Assembly (NCBI GenBank): GCA_023362775.1
Contig: JALMGJ010000002.1
Span: 57,430,914-57,494,913, forward strand
Length of the DNA stretch: 64,000 bases
Direction of reading: 5' to 3'
Source of the DNA: Charina bottae
Taxonomy: Eukaryota; Chordata; Lepidosauria; Squamata; Charinaidae
The translations under genes and the position numbers were made by a program. Below the pieces are notes generated by a model. The model saw only the letters and a program-made list of their open reading frames with translations. It ran no database searches and was not told the DNA's origin. This document shows, piece after piece, positions 32,843-42,789 of the stretch (positions are counted from its first letter, which is position 1; every line of letters starts with the position of its first letter).

Positions 32843-33621
32843 CCTTTTTCCTTTAGATGAAGATAAACTGCTGACTCTGGTCCTGTGGTGTTACTTCTCC
32901 TGTGTTGGGCCATCCTCCTGTACAAAGGTTGTTTGCTTTCTCCAATGTAGAGTTCAGAGCACTCCTCACTGCACTGGATTGCATAAACTACATTGCTTTT
33001 CTTGTGTTTTGGAGTTTGATCTTTGGGGTGTACAAGCCTCTGTCTCAGTGTGTTGGTGGGTTTGAAATATACAGGTATGTGGTGTTTGCCAAATATCCTT
33101 TTTATCTTTTCAGACACGCCAGCCATGTAAGGAATGACCAGGTTCTTCCGTTTACTCTGAGTCTCAGCCCTATCTGTCGCTGTTTTAGGTCTGGTAGATT
33201 TAGATTTAGTGAAGGCCCAATTTGGATATCCACAGGCCTTCAAAGCTGTTCTCAGGTGCTGATTTTCATTCTTTTTGGAATCCATGGAGGTGGGGATGGT
33301 TTCTGCTCTGTGTGACAATGTCCTGATGACTCCTAGTTTGTGCTGCAGTGGATGGTGGGAGTCAAACATCAGATATTGATCTCTGTGTGTGGGTTTCCTG
33401 TAGATCCCTATTTCTAGCTTGCCACCGGTCCCAATGAGGACTTCACAGTCTAGGAATGCCAGTCTGTTGTCCTTGGTGTCTTCTCTGGTGAACCTAATGT
33501 TGGCATCTATAGTGTTTATATGGTCCGTGAAGGCCTGTACTTCCTGGGCCTTGATTTTGACCCAGGTGTCATCCACATACCTAAACCAGTGGGTGGGCAC
33601 TGTTCCCTGGAATGTGACTCA
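32843..33621 (-). pseudogene. PLE-A reverse transcriptase end plus GIY-YIG domain (5' part of split ORF)
   Basis: The frame enters in the RT palm with HWFRYVDDTWVKIK, the YVDD catalytic box. It continues through FTREDTKDNRLAFLDCEV and IYRKPTHRDQYLMFDSHHPL (thumb region typical of Penelope RT). A linker precedes VYAIQCSEECSELYIGESKQ, the GIY-YIG nuclease, with RMAQHRR and SAVYLHLKEKG helices. It is truncated before the RT fingers, so it has no native start; the GTG at 33600 is not a true initiator. At 32854-32843 the frame runs into the BovB 5' UTR, adding about 20 foreign codons before a stop. It continues in frame at 29620-29356. Confidence 0.9.
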
Positions 33622-33670
33622 ATTCCACCTGGATGACTGAGAACCTTCATAGACATACTGAATTGCTATG

Positions 33671-34081
33671 TTTCCCTCCCAAGAGATTGAAGAAAGCCCC
33701 CCCCCCAGGTTTGTGGACTTATTCTTTGGGCATTGTCACTTCATGTTAGTCTAGATGGATTCTGTTAGGGTAGTAGGATAATAAATCACTAGAGATTGAT
33801 TCCAGCCTCAGCATGTTATTTCTACGCTGAAGTCAGGACACCCATATTGTCCAAGGAAATCTGGTTTCTGCCAGAACAATCAAGGAACGGGGCAAGGAGG
33901 AGCCCCTTTTACTGGGGTCAGGAAGGGTCCCTCCATGTGATAATTTTATTATCATTCAGAACCAGCTTGTGACTTGTGCAATCACAGGGTGTCAGTTGGT
34001 TGTGAGATGAGAAACAAATTGGGTTTCTTTGAAACTGAAGCAAAGCTAGCCCCCAACACTGCCACTCTGCAGATTTTGTAG
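33671..34081. other. No recognisable feature
   Basis: Sequence between the PLE-A and the copia element; nothing identified. Confidence 0.5.
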
Positions 34082-34086
34082 AATTC

Positions 34087-34514
34087 TGTCAGAGCACGCA
34101 ACGCTGGGGCGGACTGTTCTTCTCCAAGACATCAGAGATATACGTTCTATGCAGTAAACAGACACTCAAGCAGAGATTAGATAAAATAGTCTATTTACTC
34201 TATATACATACGCAGTCCAAAATACAGTCCAGTAATGTCCAACACAGATACAGATGAGATGAAGCAACAAGAAGAATCAACACTAGAATTGTTCTACTTT
34301 TATATAAATATTGACCAATCACGTTATAGGTCAAACAAATTATCTGCCACACCCAACTAAACTATAGCACCTGTAATATGAGTCACATCATACCTTCTAC
34401 AATGGCTGCTAATTGGATGACTTGCAGAATATATCAACTCTCACCTAGATAGCTCTAGCCTCTCCTGTATAATTAATCTATCTGTAAATTCTGGGTATTA
34501 TACAAACCCCAACA
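34087..34514 (-). repeat. copia 3' LTR
   Basis: 428 bp, TG...CA ends. I count six base differences from the 5' LTR at 41037-41464 (about 1.4%), which implies a moderately recent insertion. Confidence 0.95.
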
Positions 34515-34527
34515 CCCCTCCAATTTA
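34515..34527 (-). promoter_or_regulatory. copia polypurine tract
   Basis: Immediately internal to the 3' LTR, the minus strand reads TAAATTGGAGGGG, a purine run in the position used to prime plus-strand synthesis. Confidence 0.75.
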
Positions 34528-34679
34528 CAATAGATATTACATTTCAATTACACAATATAGAAGACATACACATATTGGATACACACATCCTATGTCTCTC
34601 TATACATAGAGGCTTGGTCATTACATCTGCAACGTTATTCTCAGATGGACAATATTTTAATACAATCAGAGATTCCTTT

Positions 34680-35870
34680 ACAGCATTCCTAACATTTTGT
34701 TACTTAATATCTACATGTTTGCTCCCCCCTCTGATTTTATCATTCTTTGCCATCTGTATACATGCTTCACTGTCTTCATATACAATTATAGGTTCCTCAA
34801 TTGTTACATTAACATCCCTTAAAAATTGCCTATACCATATGAGTTCTGAACATAGGTCAGATAGTGCAGCGTACTATGCCTCTGCAGTAGATACAGCGAC
34901 AGAACTCTGTTTCCAAGACCTCCACCCCACCAAGGTGTCACCAAACGTAATTATTAATCCTGATATTGATTTCCTATCATGCATATCATTGCCCCAATCA
35001 CTATCTACATAGCACTTAATATTCAATGGTTTACATGGTTTAATTAATAAACATTTATTAATTGTTCCTTTAAGATATCTAAACACACGTTTAATACCTT
35101 TCCAATGTCTCTGGGTAGGTTGTACAACGTACCTACTCAGTACATTCACCGCATTCCCGATATCGGGACGCGACCATTGTGCTAGGTATAACAAACTTCC
35201 AATTATAGATTGATATTGTTCTTGATTACATGATGTTTGGTCTTCGTCTCCAGCTTCTGCCTTAACAAAATCAGTTGTCATCGGGGTAGGAACCTCCTTG
35301 CAATGTTCCATATCGTTGTCTCTTAGCAGCTGTTCAATTTTCTTCCACTGCTCTAGAACGTAACCCTCATCAACCTTCTGAATACCTACGCCTAGGTAAT
35401 TCCTAATCTCTTCCAGATCTTTTACATCAAACTGTTGCCTGAGTTGTTCAGTAAATTCATTTACCCTCCTTTGATCCTTTGCTATAAAACATAAGTCATC
35501 TACAAAGATCAAATAGCAACACCTGTTCATCATTACATTGCTTAATATATAAACATGGGTTAGCCTTACTACACTTAAAATCCATTCTTTGCAATGCTGC
35601 ATCTAAACGCAGGTTCCAGCAACGTGCTGATTGTCTGAGTCCATACAAAGCCTTCTGCAATTTGTACACTCTTCCTGCCTCTTTAGATTCATAACCCGGA
35701 GCCTCTGCCATATAAATTTCCTCCCCCACCTACAATCTACTGCTCTCTGCCCCTCAGGCAGCCTGGTAGATTTAAACACCTTATGGGCATTTATGGCATT
35801 CATTTCCACATCCATAGCAGCTTTCCACTTTTTCTGCTCCCGTGGTGGCAACTCCACTACCTCTGAATAG
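34680..35870 (-). pseudogene. copia reverse transcriptase and RNase H
   Basis: Broken frames on the minus strand. KWKAAMDVEMNAINAH is the RT entry motif of copia (about 35790-35840). Then come VYKLQKALYGLRQSARCW, YLIFVDDLCFIAK (the FVDD catalytic box near 35500) and QYQSIIGSLLYLAQWSRPDI. RNase H motifs follow: CYVDSDWGND, KSISG and VAVSTAEA, where the frame meets TAG in place of a glutamate codon at about 34872-34874 before YAALSDLCSE continues. A frame change lies near 35600 and another near 35730. In an active element this enzyme makes cDNA inside the particle; here it cannot be made as one protein. Confidence 0.92.
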
Positions 35871-36037
35871 CTACATGGTTCATAATTAACAAAACATAAT
35901 TTAACATCACCTGGTTTGTAACGCTACAGAGGTATGCCCTTGTTAACTCTTTTAGATCTGCGCAATATAGTGGGCTCCTGTTTCATTGGCACACTAGGAG
36001 TTAATTCTTCTTCATCCTTAATTACATCTCTGGACAC

Positions 36038-37160
36038 TCACCACTCTGATAGCTCGATCTGTCCCTGACTAGGAATAAAAACCTCATTCCCTCCGTGTAA
36101 CTTCTGCCAATTGCTATGCTCACTGAAACTCGCTGATCGTGAAATAACAAGTCTTCTATGGCCATCAGTAAACCTATATCCCTTGGTTCCTGGCTCATAC
36201 CCCACAAAAATCACTTTCTGTGCTTTAGCCTGACCCTTCCTACGTACTTCCCTATGCACGTGAACCCAGGCTTAGCAACCAAAAACTTTTAAATGAGCTA
36301 ATGATGGTTTCTTGCCATACAAAATGTAATATGGTGTTTGATTCACCGACACACTCCACAACCTGTTAATTAAATAATTAGCAGTCAGTATAGCTTCTCC
36401 CCAGTATCCTCTAGATAACCCTGAGTCAGCTAACAGTGAATCCTTTACTGTCTGTAACGCTAAACTTCTTTGTTCTGCCACTCCAGGCTCTGATGAACTA
36501 TGTGAATTGGTTCTTCTGTGTGCAATGCTTCTCCTACTGAGCCATTGCTGAAAACTGCCATTCATAAACTCAGTACCCCGGTCAGTCTGCAAACTACACA
36601 CCTTTGTGTTGTACCTACGTTCTACAAACTGCACCCAATTCCTGAACTTATCAAATGTCTGGCTCTTAGCTTTCAACAAATAACAGAATCCAAAACGAGT
36701 GAAATCATCAACAATTACTAATACATATTTAGCACCACCTAATGTGGCTGGTAATGGGCCAATTAGGTCAGCATGTACTAACTCAAAACATTTCTGTGAT
36801 TTTCTATCACTTAGTTTGCTTACAGGATACAACTTTGACTTAGACATCTTACATGCCATGCAATCCAGATAAGCTTGGCACAGTTTCAAGTCCATTCCAG
36901 TACTTGCTTCAGACATCTTTTCAACCACTTTGAAACTTGGATGCCCCAACCTTCTGTGCCACAAATTTTCATATGAATTATGGTATGGTTTGTTGATAAA
37001 TGCTACATCATGAATTACATCATCTGTCTTGGGTTTCAGCTCATATAAATTGTTCTGCAATACACCCTTTCCACAGACATGATTATTTTGCATAATAATA
37101 CATTCACCATTAACAAACCTTACTTCATATCCCTTCCTATCTAATTGAGAAACACTGAGG
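36038..37160 (-). pseudogene. copia integrase
   Basis: Zinc-binding part: WHRRLGHPSFKVVEKM then CMACKMSKSK (H...H...CxxC). Catalytic core: ADLIGPLPATLGG and VDDFTRFGFCYLLKAK supply the first aspartate, LQTDRGTEFMNGSF the second, and SEPGVAEQRSLALQTVKD the glutamate (DDE pattern). GYWGEAILTANYLINRL and KKPSLAHLKVFGC are the GKKP region of copia integrases. A TAG follows at the next codon; beyond it HREVRRKGQAKAQKVIFVGY continues the family sequence. The upstream end is cut by the L1-like insertion. Confidence 0.92.
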
Positions 37161-37923
37161 GGACTCCGAGTCAGCTGCCAGCTCGACAAGTCAGGTTTTT
37201 TAGAGCCTGGCTAACTTTTCCCTGGTTTGCAGTGGTCTATGGAAATTATAGGACCACTGAAGTTCTCCCTGGAGAGGGGAGAAGTAGAAGATTACTCATA
37301 GGGTCGTTGGAGCTGCCCCCTCCTGCTTTTTCTCTGTGGTTTTCTGCTACGGAGAGAGCAGGGGTTGGAGACAGTGAAACGATCGGAGAGAAACAACAAG
37401 CTCTTACAGGGAATTGTAAGTTAGAGCTAAGCTGGCTTTTAGACCACTTTATTATATTTTTTCACTTAAATTGGACTGTTTTACCATCTAGGGTCTATCT
37501 TTGGACTTTGCACAAAATGTTGGCAATTTTGTCTTTCTTTGCTATAACAATCAAGATGGAAATATAATGGATTTTATGTCTGAAGCATAATAATGCTTGC
37601 ATTTTTTATTTTTTACTTTTTATCTTTCTAATTTACCAGAAGACTCAATCCCAGTTGGAAGTATAAGAGTTGATATTAAATAGCTTGTGAATATACTTTG
37701 TTGGATTAACATTTGAACTGGATTTTTCTTTTTCTTTTTCTTTTCTTTTTATAATGGTAGAAATTTAGTTTCTCTTTCTCTTTTTATGAACTGTTTGAGG
37801 TATTACCTTCTTGCCTATTTTTGATTATTGAAACTTTTCATCTTCCTTTATTTAAAAAAAAAAACTTTTTACTTAATGGACTATGCCGGTAATTTTCCAT
37901 GAATAGATCAGCTGACCATTTAT

Positions 37924-38394
37924 TTGTTTTGGCTAGAACGGCCGTTGTTGAAGCCTGAAAACAAGAGGGGGTGGAGAAGAATGGGTTTCTCAACAGTAAC
38001 TGCAGCAGTAACTCAAGCAATTCAAGAATTTAAGGTGGAGATTTGTGAAGCCCTCTCGGAAATTAAAAAATCACTGGAAATTTTAATTTTATTTTTGCAA
38101 GATCAGGAACAAAAAGAACAAAAAATAGAAATGGAAGCAGAAGAAAAAAACTTTGAGATAGAAGAAGGGCAAGAAGGGGGAATTTCAAACACATTGATTC
38201 AAAAAATCATTCCTACACCCGATATGAGACAGACAACAAAACAATATAACTTTGGTACAAACATATTGGGACAGTTGTGGTTAGGACAAAGGCTGAATAT
38301 GCAATTTGATAGATATTGTGAAACATGGGTTCTGACACACTATAAGAGATACAGAACAAAAAAGGTTACACATTATGACTTTGGTATAACTTGA
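37924..38394 (+). pseudogene. L1-like ORF1 fragment, coiled-coil only
   Basis: A 156-codon frame. MGFSTVTAAVTQAIQEFKVE and ICEALSEIKKSLEILILFLQ (residues about 20-60) give a heptad pattern suited to a coiled coil, and a Glu/Gln/Lys-rich helix (EQKEQKIEMEAEEKNFEIEE) follows. In L1, ORF1 starts with such a trimeric coiled coil before an RNA-binding domain; here no RRM motif follows and the tail is unlike it. The real start may be the internal ATG at 37981. It may be a decayed ORF1 or a short protein of an ORF1-only element. No homology is certain. Confidence 0.45.
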
Positions 38395-38997
38395 ATAAGA
38401 GATTTAACATTATGTGGGATATAAAGGTATTGAAACCATGGACTTTAACTGGATATTGAGTTTGTAAAAGTATTAACTATTAGTAATATAACTGTAGGGA
38501 ATATTAAATGTTAAAAATTAATATGTAAAACTTTATGGATGTATAAAATATGATATTTTAATCATAGATAAAAGGTTATAAAATTAGTGATATAAATATA
38601 AATTGTTGTTATAGAGTACTTGAAAAATAGAAAAAAATTTAGGGAGATATATGAAGGATGGGATGTTAAGTTTGAATTAGAATTAATATTATTATAGGAC
38701 TTATTTTTATAATTACTAGTATGAATATTATTGAGAACTGTTGTTAGGCTATGTATTAGGGGAATAAATAGATATAAAAATTTGTTAAATAGGTAAATAT
38801 GTAGGAGGATGTAGATTATGGTATAATTATAATCTAATTATAGATTAAGTTTAAATTAAGGTTGTTTTTATGGATATGTATGAATAGAATATATTTTATT
38901 TTACTAGAATTAGAATAAAATACAAATTACCGTAGAGATAAAATAAGGCCTTTACTTGCTATATATATGTTTTAAGACTAATTGGATTTTATCAAGG

Positions 38998-39368
38998 ATA
39001 TGATATGCCTTCTCTGCGACAGCGCCCGCCTTATGGAACATCTTGCCCCCGGAGGTGAGACTGGCCCCTTCACTCCTGGCCTTTCGGAAGGCCATTAAGA
39101 CCTGGCTCTGCCGCCTGGCCTGGGACAACGGAGGTGGTAGTGCCTCCTGGGGTTGGCTGGCCCCGTAGCAATATGACCTGTGCTATGGTCCCCAATACAT
39201 CTTGGATTTTATTTTATTTTATTTTATATTTGGATATATTTTTATACATTTTCTATTTTGTATGGTTTTAAATATTTTAAATTTTTGAGTTTTAATTATT
39301 GTAACCCGCCCACAGTCCCTTGTATGGGAGATGGGCGGGGAATAAATTAAATAAATAAATAAATAAAA
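38998..39368 (+). mobile_element. L2-type LINE 3' end nested in the L1-like element
   Basis: Encodes AFSATAPALWNILPPEVR-like text: CTTCTCTGCGACAGCGCCCG, TTATGGAACATCTTGCCCCC, then a FRKAIKTWLCRLAW-like end. The 3' UTR has GGGAGATGGGCGGGGAATAA and an AATAAATAAATAAATAAAAT tail. It is GC-rich against its AT-rich surroundings, supporting a secondary insertion. Confidence 0.88.
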
Positions 39369-39782
39369 TAAATATGAACATGGATGTAAAAATGGAAATT
39401 GATGCAGTAAAGAATATTTAAATTGATATTACCTCAAGGAGTGGAAATTACAGATGGACTAATGGAGAATTGATAGAAAGATGAAATTTACATGAAGATT
39501 AGAAGACTGGACTATATAAATTGAAATGTATATGACAAAGAAAGGTTCCTGTGCATTGTATGAAAGACCAACATTTAAAGCAAATATTGTACTTAAAGAC
39601 CAAAGACAGATTGGAGGCCATCTATTTTCTATACTTCTTTTGTATATTATTTTTCTTAACTTCACTTTTCTTTTACTTTTTTCTTACTTTGTATTTCTTT
39701 CTTTATTTCTTGTTCTACATTTTAATATGTAATTTAAAATTCAATAAAATTTATTAAAAAAAAAAAAAGAGAAACACTGAGG

Positions 39783-40795
39783 ATATTATCTTCCAGGTCT
39801 GGTACACATAACATAGTTAATTCAACATTCAAACTAGGTACAAAAACAAACCCCTGCCCAATAACAGATGCACAGTTTCCATTTGCCAGGCTAACATGAT
39901 CCCGTTCAGCCTGCTTAAAACCTTTAAACATCTTCCTGTCATTGGCAATATGTTCGCTTGCTCCACTGTCCAGAAGCCACATCTCCTTTAAATTCCTTCC
40001 AGTAGAATTTATCACTGACAGATGGACACCACTCTGTTGCTTAGCAATCTTCGGCTTGACTTTTGACTTACTTCTTTTATCACAGTCCTGTTGAAGATGC
40101 AACTTTGAGCCACAGAGAAAACACCATTTCACAGTTAAAACCTTCTTATCAGTACAGGAAAAATCTGCCCCCACAGAGCCACTCTGCATCGGCTTATCTA
40201 CAGTGCTCTTGCTATAAGCTTTTCTTCTTTGCTCTTCTTCCAGAAGCTGACCAGTTAGATAATTAACAGTCAAATCTCTTTCAGATAATGACCCGAAACG
40301 GGTTTCTAAATTATCCCACGTTTCATTAATTGAACTGAGAATAACATAAACCTTATGTGCTTCCGTGAATTGCATCCCGTGTTGTGCCAACTCCAAGAAA
40401 AGCTGTGTCATGTATTGCAAATGCTCAGAAACGCTGTCTCCCTCACACAAATTAGCACGATACAGCTTCCTGGTTAACATGACTTTACATAGAGGTGTGC
40501 TTCTTAGATATACATCTTTTAAAGCATCCCAGCACTCCTTAGCTAACTGTATTCCTCGTACATAATTTAATTGACTGTCCTCCAAACATAAAATTATGCT
40601 TGACAATGCTCTCTCATCCTTCACAATATCCTCATCCTGATCCAAATTAACCGGTGGATTACTCACTGCTTTCCAAATTCCTTCACGTCATAGAAATATT
40701 TCCATTTTATACGCCCACGAAAGATAATTGGAATCATTCAGCCGTTCCAGAGGGAAACCTCCTCCGATAGTTGACTGCATCTTTGCTGTGCTCAT
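39783..40795 (-). pseudogene. copia gag and protease
   Basis: The likely original start is the ATG at 40795 (MSTAKMQSTIGGGFPLERL), with LNDSNYLSWAYKME typical of copia gag. A TGA at 40690-40688 interrupts it. The frame then stays open: SSIILCLEDSQLNYV, AKECWDALKDVYLR and LYRANLCEGDSVSEHL, which is the gag capsid-like (UBN2) pattern. CFLCGSKLHLQQDC is a CCHC zinc knuckle (about 40090-40135). WLLDSGASEHIAND supplies the DSG of the aspartic protease (about 39955-39985). It runs into the L1-like poly(A) at 39768 after NILSVS. Gag packages the RNA; protease cuts the polyprotein. Confidence 0.93.
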
Positions 40796-41020
40796 CGCTC
40801 CTCACAGCCCCTCCTGGGCAAGACACCAATGAATAAACAGCACAGACTTATCAGAACGTCCTTCAGCTGCAAGCCAGTCTCTAGGAAAACACACAGCCAG
40901 GCATGGAACCTGTAAAAGCTCCAAATTCGCCCCAGATATCCACACGACTCCTGGATAGGCTTCCAACATCCTCACAGCCATGCCAGTGACCTGTTAAAGT
41001 CCCAACTGCACACATTCCAC

Positions 41021-41036
41021 TGCTGGGCCCAAAACC
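41021..41036 (-). promoter_or_regulatory. copia primer-binding site, initiator tRNA-Met type
   Basis: Directly adjacent to the 5' LTR the minus strand reads GGTTTTGGGCCCAGCA. Established knowledge: the anticodon arm of eukaryotic initiator tRNA-Met contains GCTGGGCCCATAACC, whose complement is GGTTATGGGCCCAGC. The match is complete apart from one base. Drosophila copia is known to prime with a half-molecule of this tRNA rather than the 3' end. Confidence 0.8.
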
Positions 41037-41464
41037 TGTCAGAGCACGCAACGCTGGGGTGGCCTGTTCTTCTCCAAGACATCAGAGATATACGTTCTAT
41101 GCAGTAAACAGACACTCAAGCAGAGATTAGATAAAATAGTCTATTTACTCTATATACATACGCAGTCCAAAATACAGTCCAGTAACGTCCAACACAGATA
41201 CAGATGAGATGAAGCAACGAGAAGAATCAACACTAGAATTGTTCTACTTTTATACAAATATTGACCAATCACGTTATAGGTCAAACAAATTATCTGCCAC
41301 ACCCAACTAAACTATAGCACCTGTAATATGAGTCACATCATACCTTCTACAATGGCTGCTAATTGGATGACTTGCAGAATATATCAACTCTCACCTAGAT
41401 AACTCTAGCCTCTCCTGTATAATTAATCTATCTGTAAATTCTGGGTATTATACAAACCCCAACA
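41037..41464 (-). repeat. copia 5' LTR
   Basis: 428 bp, matching 34087-34514 except for about six substitutions; TG...CA ends; AATTC duplication outside at 41465-41469. Confidence 0.95.
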
Positions 41465-41629
41465 AATTCAGTATTCCCATTGGTAGGAATGTTCCAATAA
41501 TGCTACTTCCTGGCTCTTGTTGTTAACAAGTGAATTTACTTCCCCTTTTACTTGGAGTAGGGATGAGGGGATTTTTGGTACTCCGTGATCTGAGGTGGTC
41601 AAAAAATTGATGGAACAACAGTGGTTATG

Positions 41630-42262
41630 GTTGTTGTGGGTTTTCCGGGCTGCGTGGCCATGTTCTGGCAGTTTTGGTTCCTAACGTTTTGCCAGTTGCT
41701 GTGGCTGGCATCTTCAGAGGACAGAAGCACAGCTAGAAGATTCCGTCTGTGCCCAAGTGGAGGGTGTGTGTTCCTGCTGGTGTTTATAACTGCTGAGAGG
41801 GTGTGTGTCTTCTGTGGGTCATTTACAAGAGATTAGGAGAGGGTTTATTGTGGTGATTAGGGGATGTGGTGCTGTCATGTGTGGGATTAGCACATCTATT
41901 ATGTGAGTTGTTTGTATATTTCTGTGGTTGAGTAGAGTTCATTGAATTTTAAGCTTTCTTCTTTTTTATTGAAACTGTTGGTGTTTATGTATTTCAATGG
42001 CTTCCCTGTATAGTCTAACATAGTGGCTGTTGGTGTTGTCCAGTATTTCTGTGTTTTCAAATAAGATTTGGTGACCAGTTTGTTTGAGAACACACCCTCC
42101 ACTTGGGCACAGACAGAATCTTCTAGCTGTGCTCCTGTCCTCTGAAGATGCCAGTCACAGCAACTGGCGAAACGTTAGGAACCAAAACTGCCAGAACATG
42201 GCCACAAAGCCCAGAAAACCCACAACAACCATTGGATTCCAGCCGTGAAAGCCTTCGACTAT
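41630..42262. mobile_element. Short PLE-B insertion with inverted 3' ends
   Basis: A 633-bp insertion with the 15-bp duplication ACAACAGTGGTTATG at 41615-41629 and 42263-42277. The left part (41630-41790) is the PLE-B 3' end inverted and the right part (42090-42236) is the same end in plus orientation. Between them the minus strand carries the last GIY-YIG codons and 3' UTR seen at 5000-5250. The right terminus has GCCGTGAAAGCCTTCGAC, the terminal extension of this PLE family. The two arms could fold back on each other. Confidence 0.9.
42142..42176 (+). ncRNA. Hammerhead-like motif of PLE-B
   Basis: CTGAAGA, TGCCAG-TCACAGCAA-CTGGC (stem II, about 5 pairs), GAAA, CGTTAGG. Both invariant strands are intact. 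The inverted copy near 41680-41712 has AAAA in place of GAAA and should be inactive. Confidence 0.6.
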
Positions 42263-42277
42263 ACAACAGTGGTTATG

Positions 42278-42785
42278 CTCTCCTACTGATTACCTAGAGA
42301 TGAGCCATGATTAGATCATGGTGATTTCTGCATATTCTCCACAATTTGTGGTTAGTAGAAGTGAAAATGATCACAAGTCTGCTTTGAACTGCTTTGGAGG
42401 AACTGGGAAGTAGAAACAGTTGTGATGTGGAAGGAACCTAAACCTACAAATTTATACACATTTAGTTAGGAATAAATACATCTTATTTAAATAGTCATGT
42501 ACAGGATTGCACTATAAATAACTTGGGCCAAGCTGATTTACACTTCCAATTTAATTCTTTTCCCAATAGTCCATCTAAGTCATTTTAATTTAGTCCATCT
42601 AAGTCACACCTTAGTCACTTTAAATTCAATGGTTCATCCATATAAGGTACTCTTCCTTGATAGTTAAATTCTCAATTATTTTAATGATGCTGATTTTCAT
42701 TTCATTTTCATTGTATTGAATTTACTGCTGTGTACATTTTGTATTTTGTAAGCCATCATGAGTGCTTAAATAAGCAAAAAGATGG
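42278..42785. other. No recognisable feature
   Basis: AT-rich DNA; includes an imperfect local repeat of GTCCATCTAAGTCA near 42570-42610. Confidence 0.5.
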
Positions 42786-42789
42786 AATA

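Larger units (their letters stand above)
29179..33656 (-). mobile_element. Penelope-like element PLE-A, 5'-truncated, split by BovB
   Basis: The element lies on the minus strand. The 14-bp duplication TACTGAATTGCTAT at 29165-29178 and 33657-33670 fixes both ends. The 5' end (33656 to about 33622) is a short extension, TGTCTATGAAGGTTCTCAGT onward, also seen at 20329-20363. The coding part starts within reverse transcriptase, followed by GIY-YIG endonuclease, 3' UTR and a hammerhead-like terminal motif. A full-length BovB interrupts the frame at 29621-32842. Without it the element is about 1.24 kb. Terminal extensions, 5' truncation and variable TSDs of this size are known for Penelope. Confidence 0.93.
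37161..39768 (+). mobile_element. L1-like non-autonomous retrotransposon inserted in copia
   Basis: The insertion ends in AATAAAATTTATTAAAAAAAAAAAAG on plus (given here in part: poly(A) at about 39756-39768) and has the 14-bp duplication GAGAAACACTGAGG at 37147-37160 and 39769-39782. This is the hallmark of L1-type target-primed insertion. A GC-richer 5' part, one small coiled-coil frame and an AT-rich 1.3-kb remainder are present, but no endonuclease or RT. It was probably moved by L1 enzymes in trans. Family name unknown. Confidence 0.85.
34087..41464 (-). mobile_element. Ty1/copia LTR retrotransposon, complete but mutated
   Basis: Two 428-bp direct LTRs begin TGTCAGAGCACGC and end ACCCCAACA. 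A 5-bp target duplication AATTC lies at 34082-34086 and 41465-41469. The interior on the minus strand gives gag with zinc knuckle, protease, integrase, then RT and RNase H. Integrase ahead of RT is the copia order. A 2608-bp L1-like element interrupts it at 37161-39768; without it the element is about 4.76 kb, usual for copia. Several stops and frame changes make it non-autonomous today. Confidence 0.95.

Noticed and set aside
34087..41464. Copia element as possible plant or fungal contamination
   Set aside because: It is flanked by squamate repeats, contains a nested L1-like insertion with TSD, and has a normal 5-bp TSD in the local sequence.
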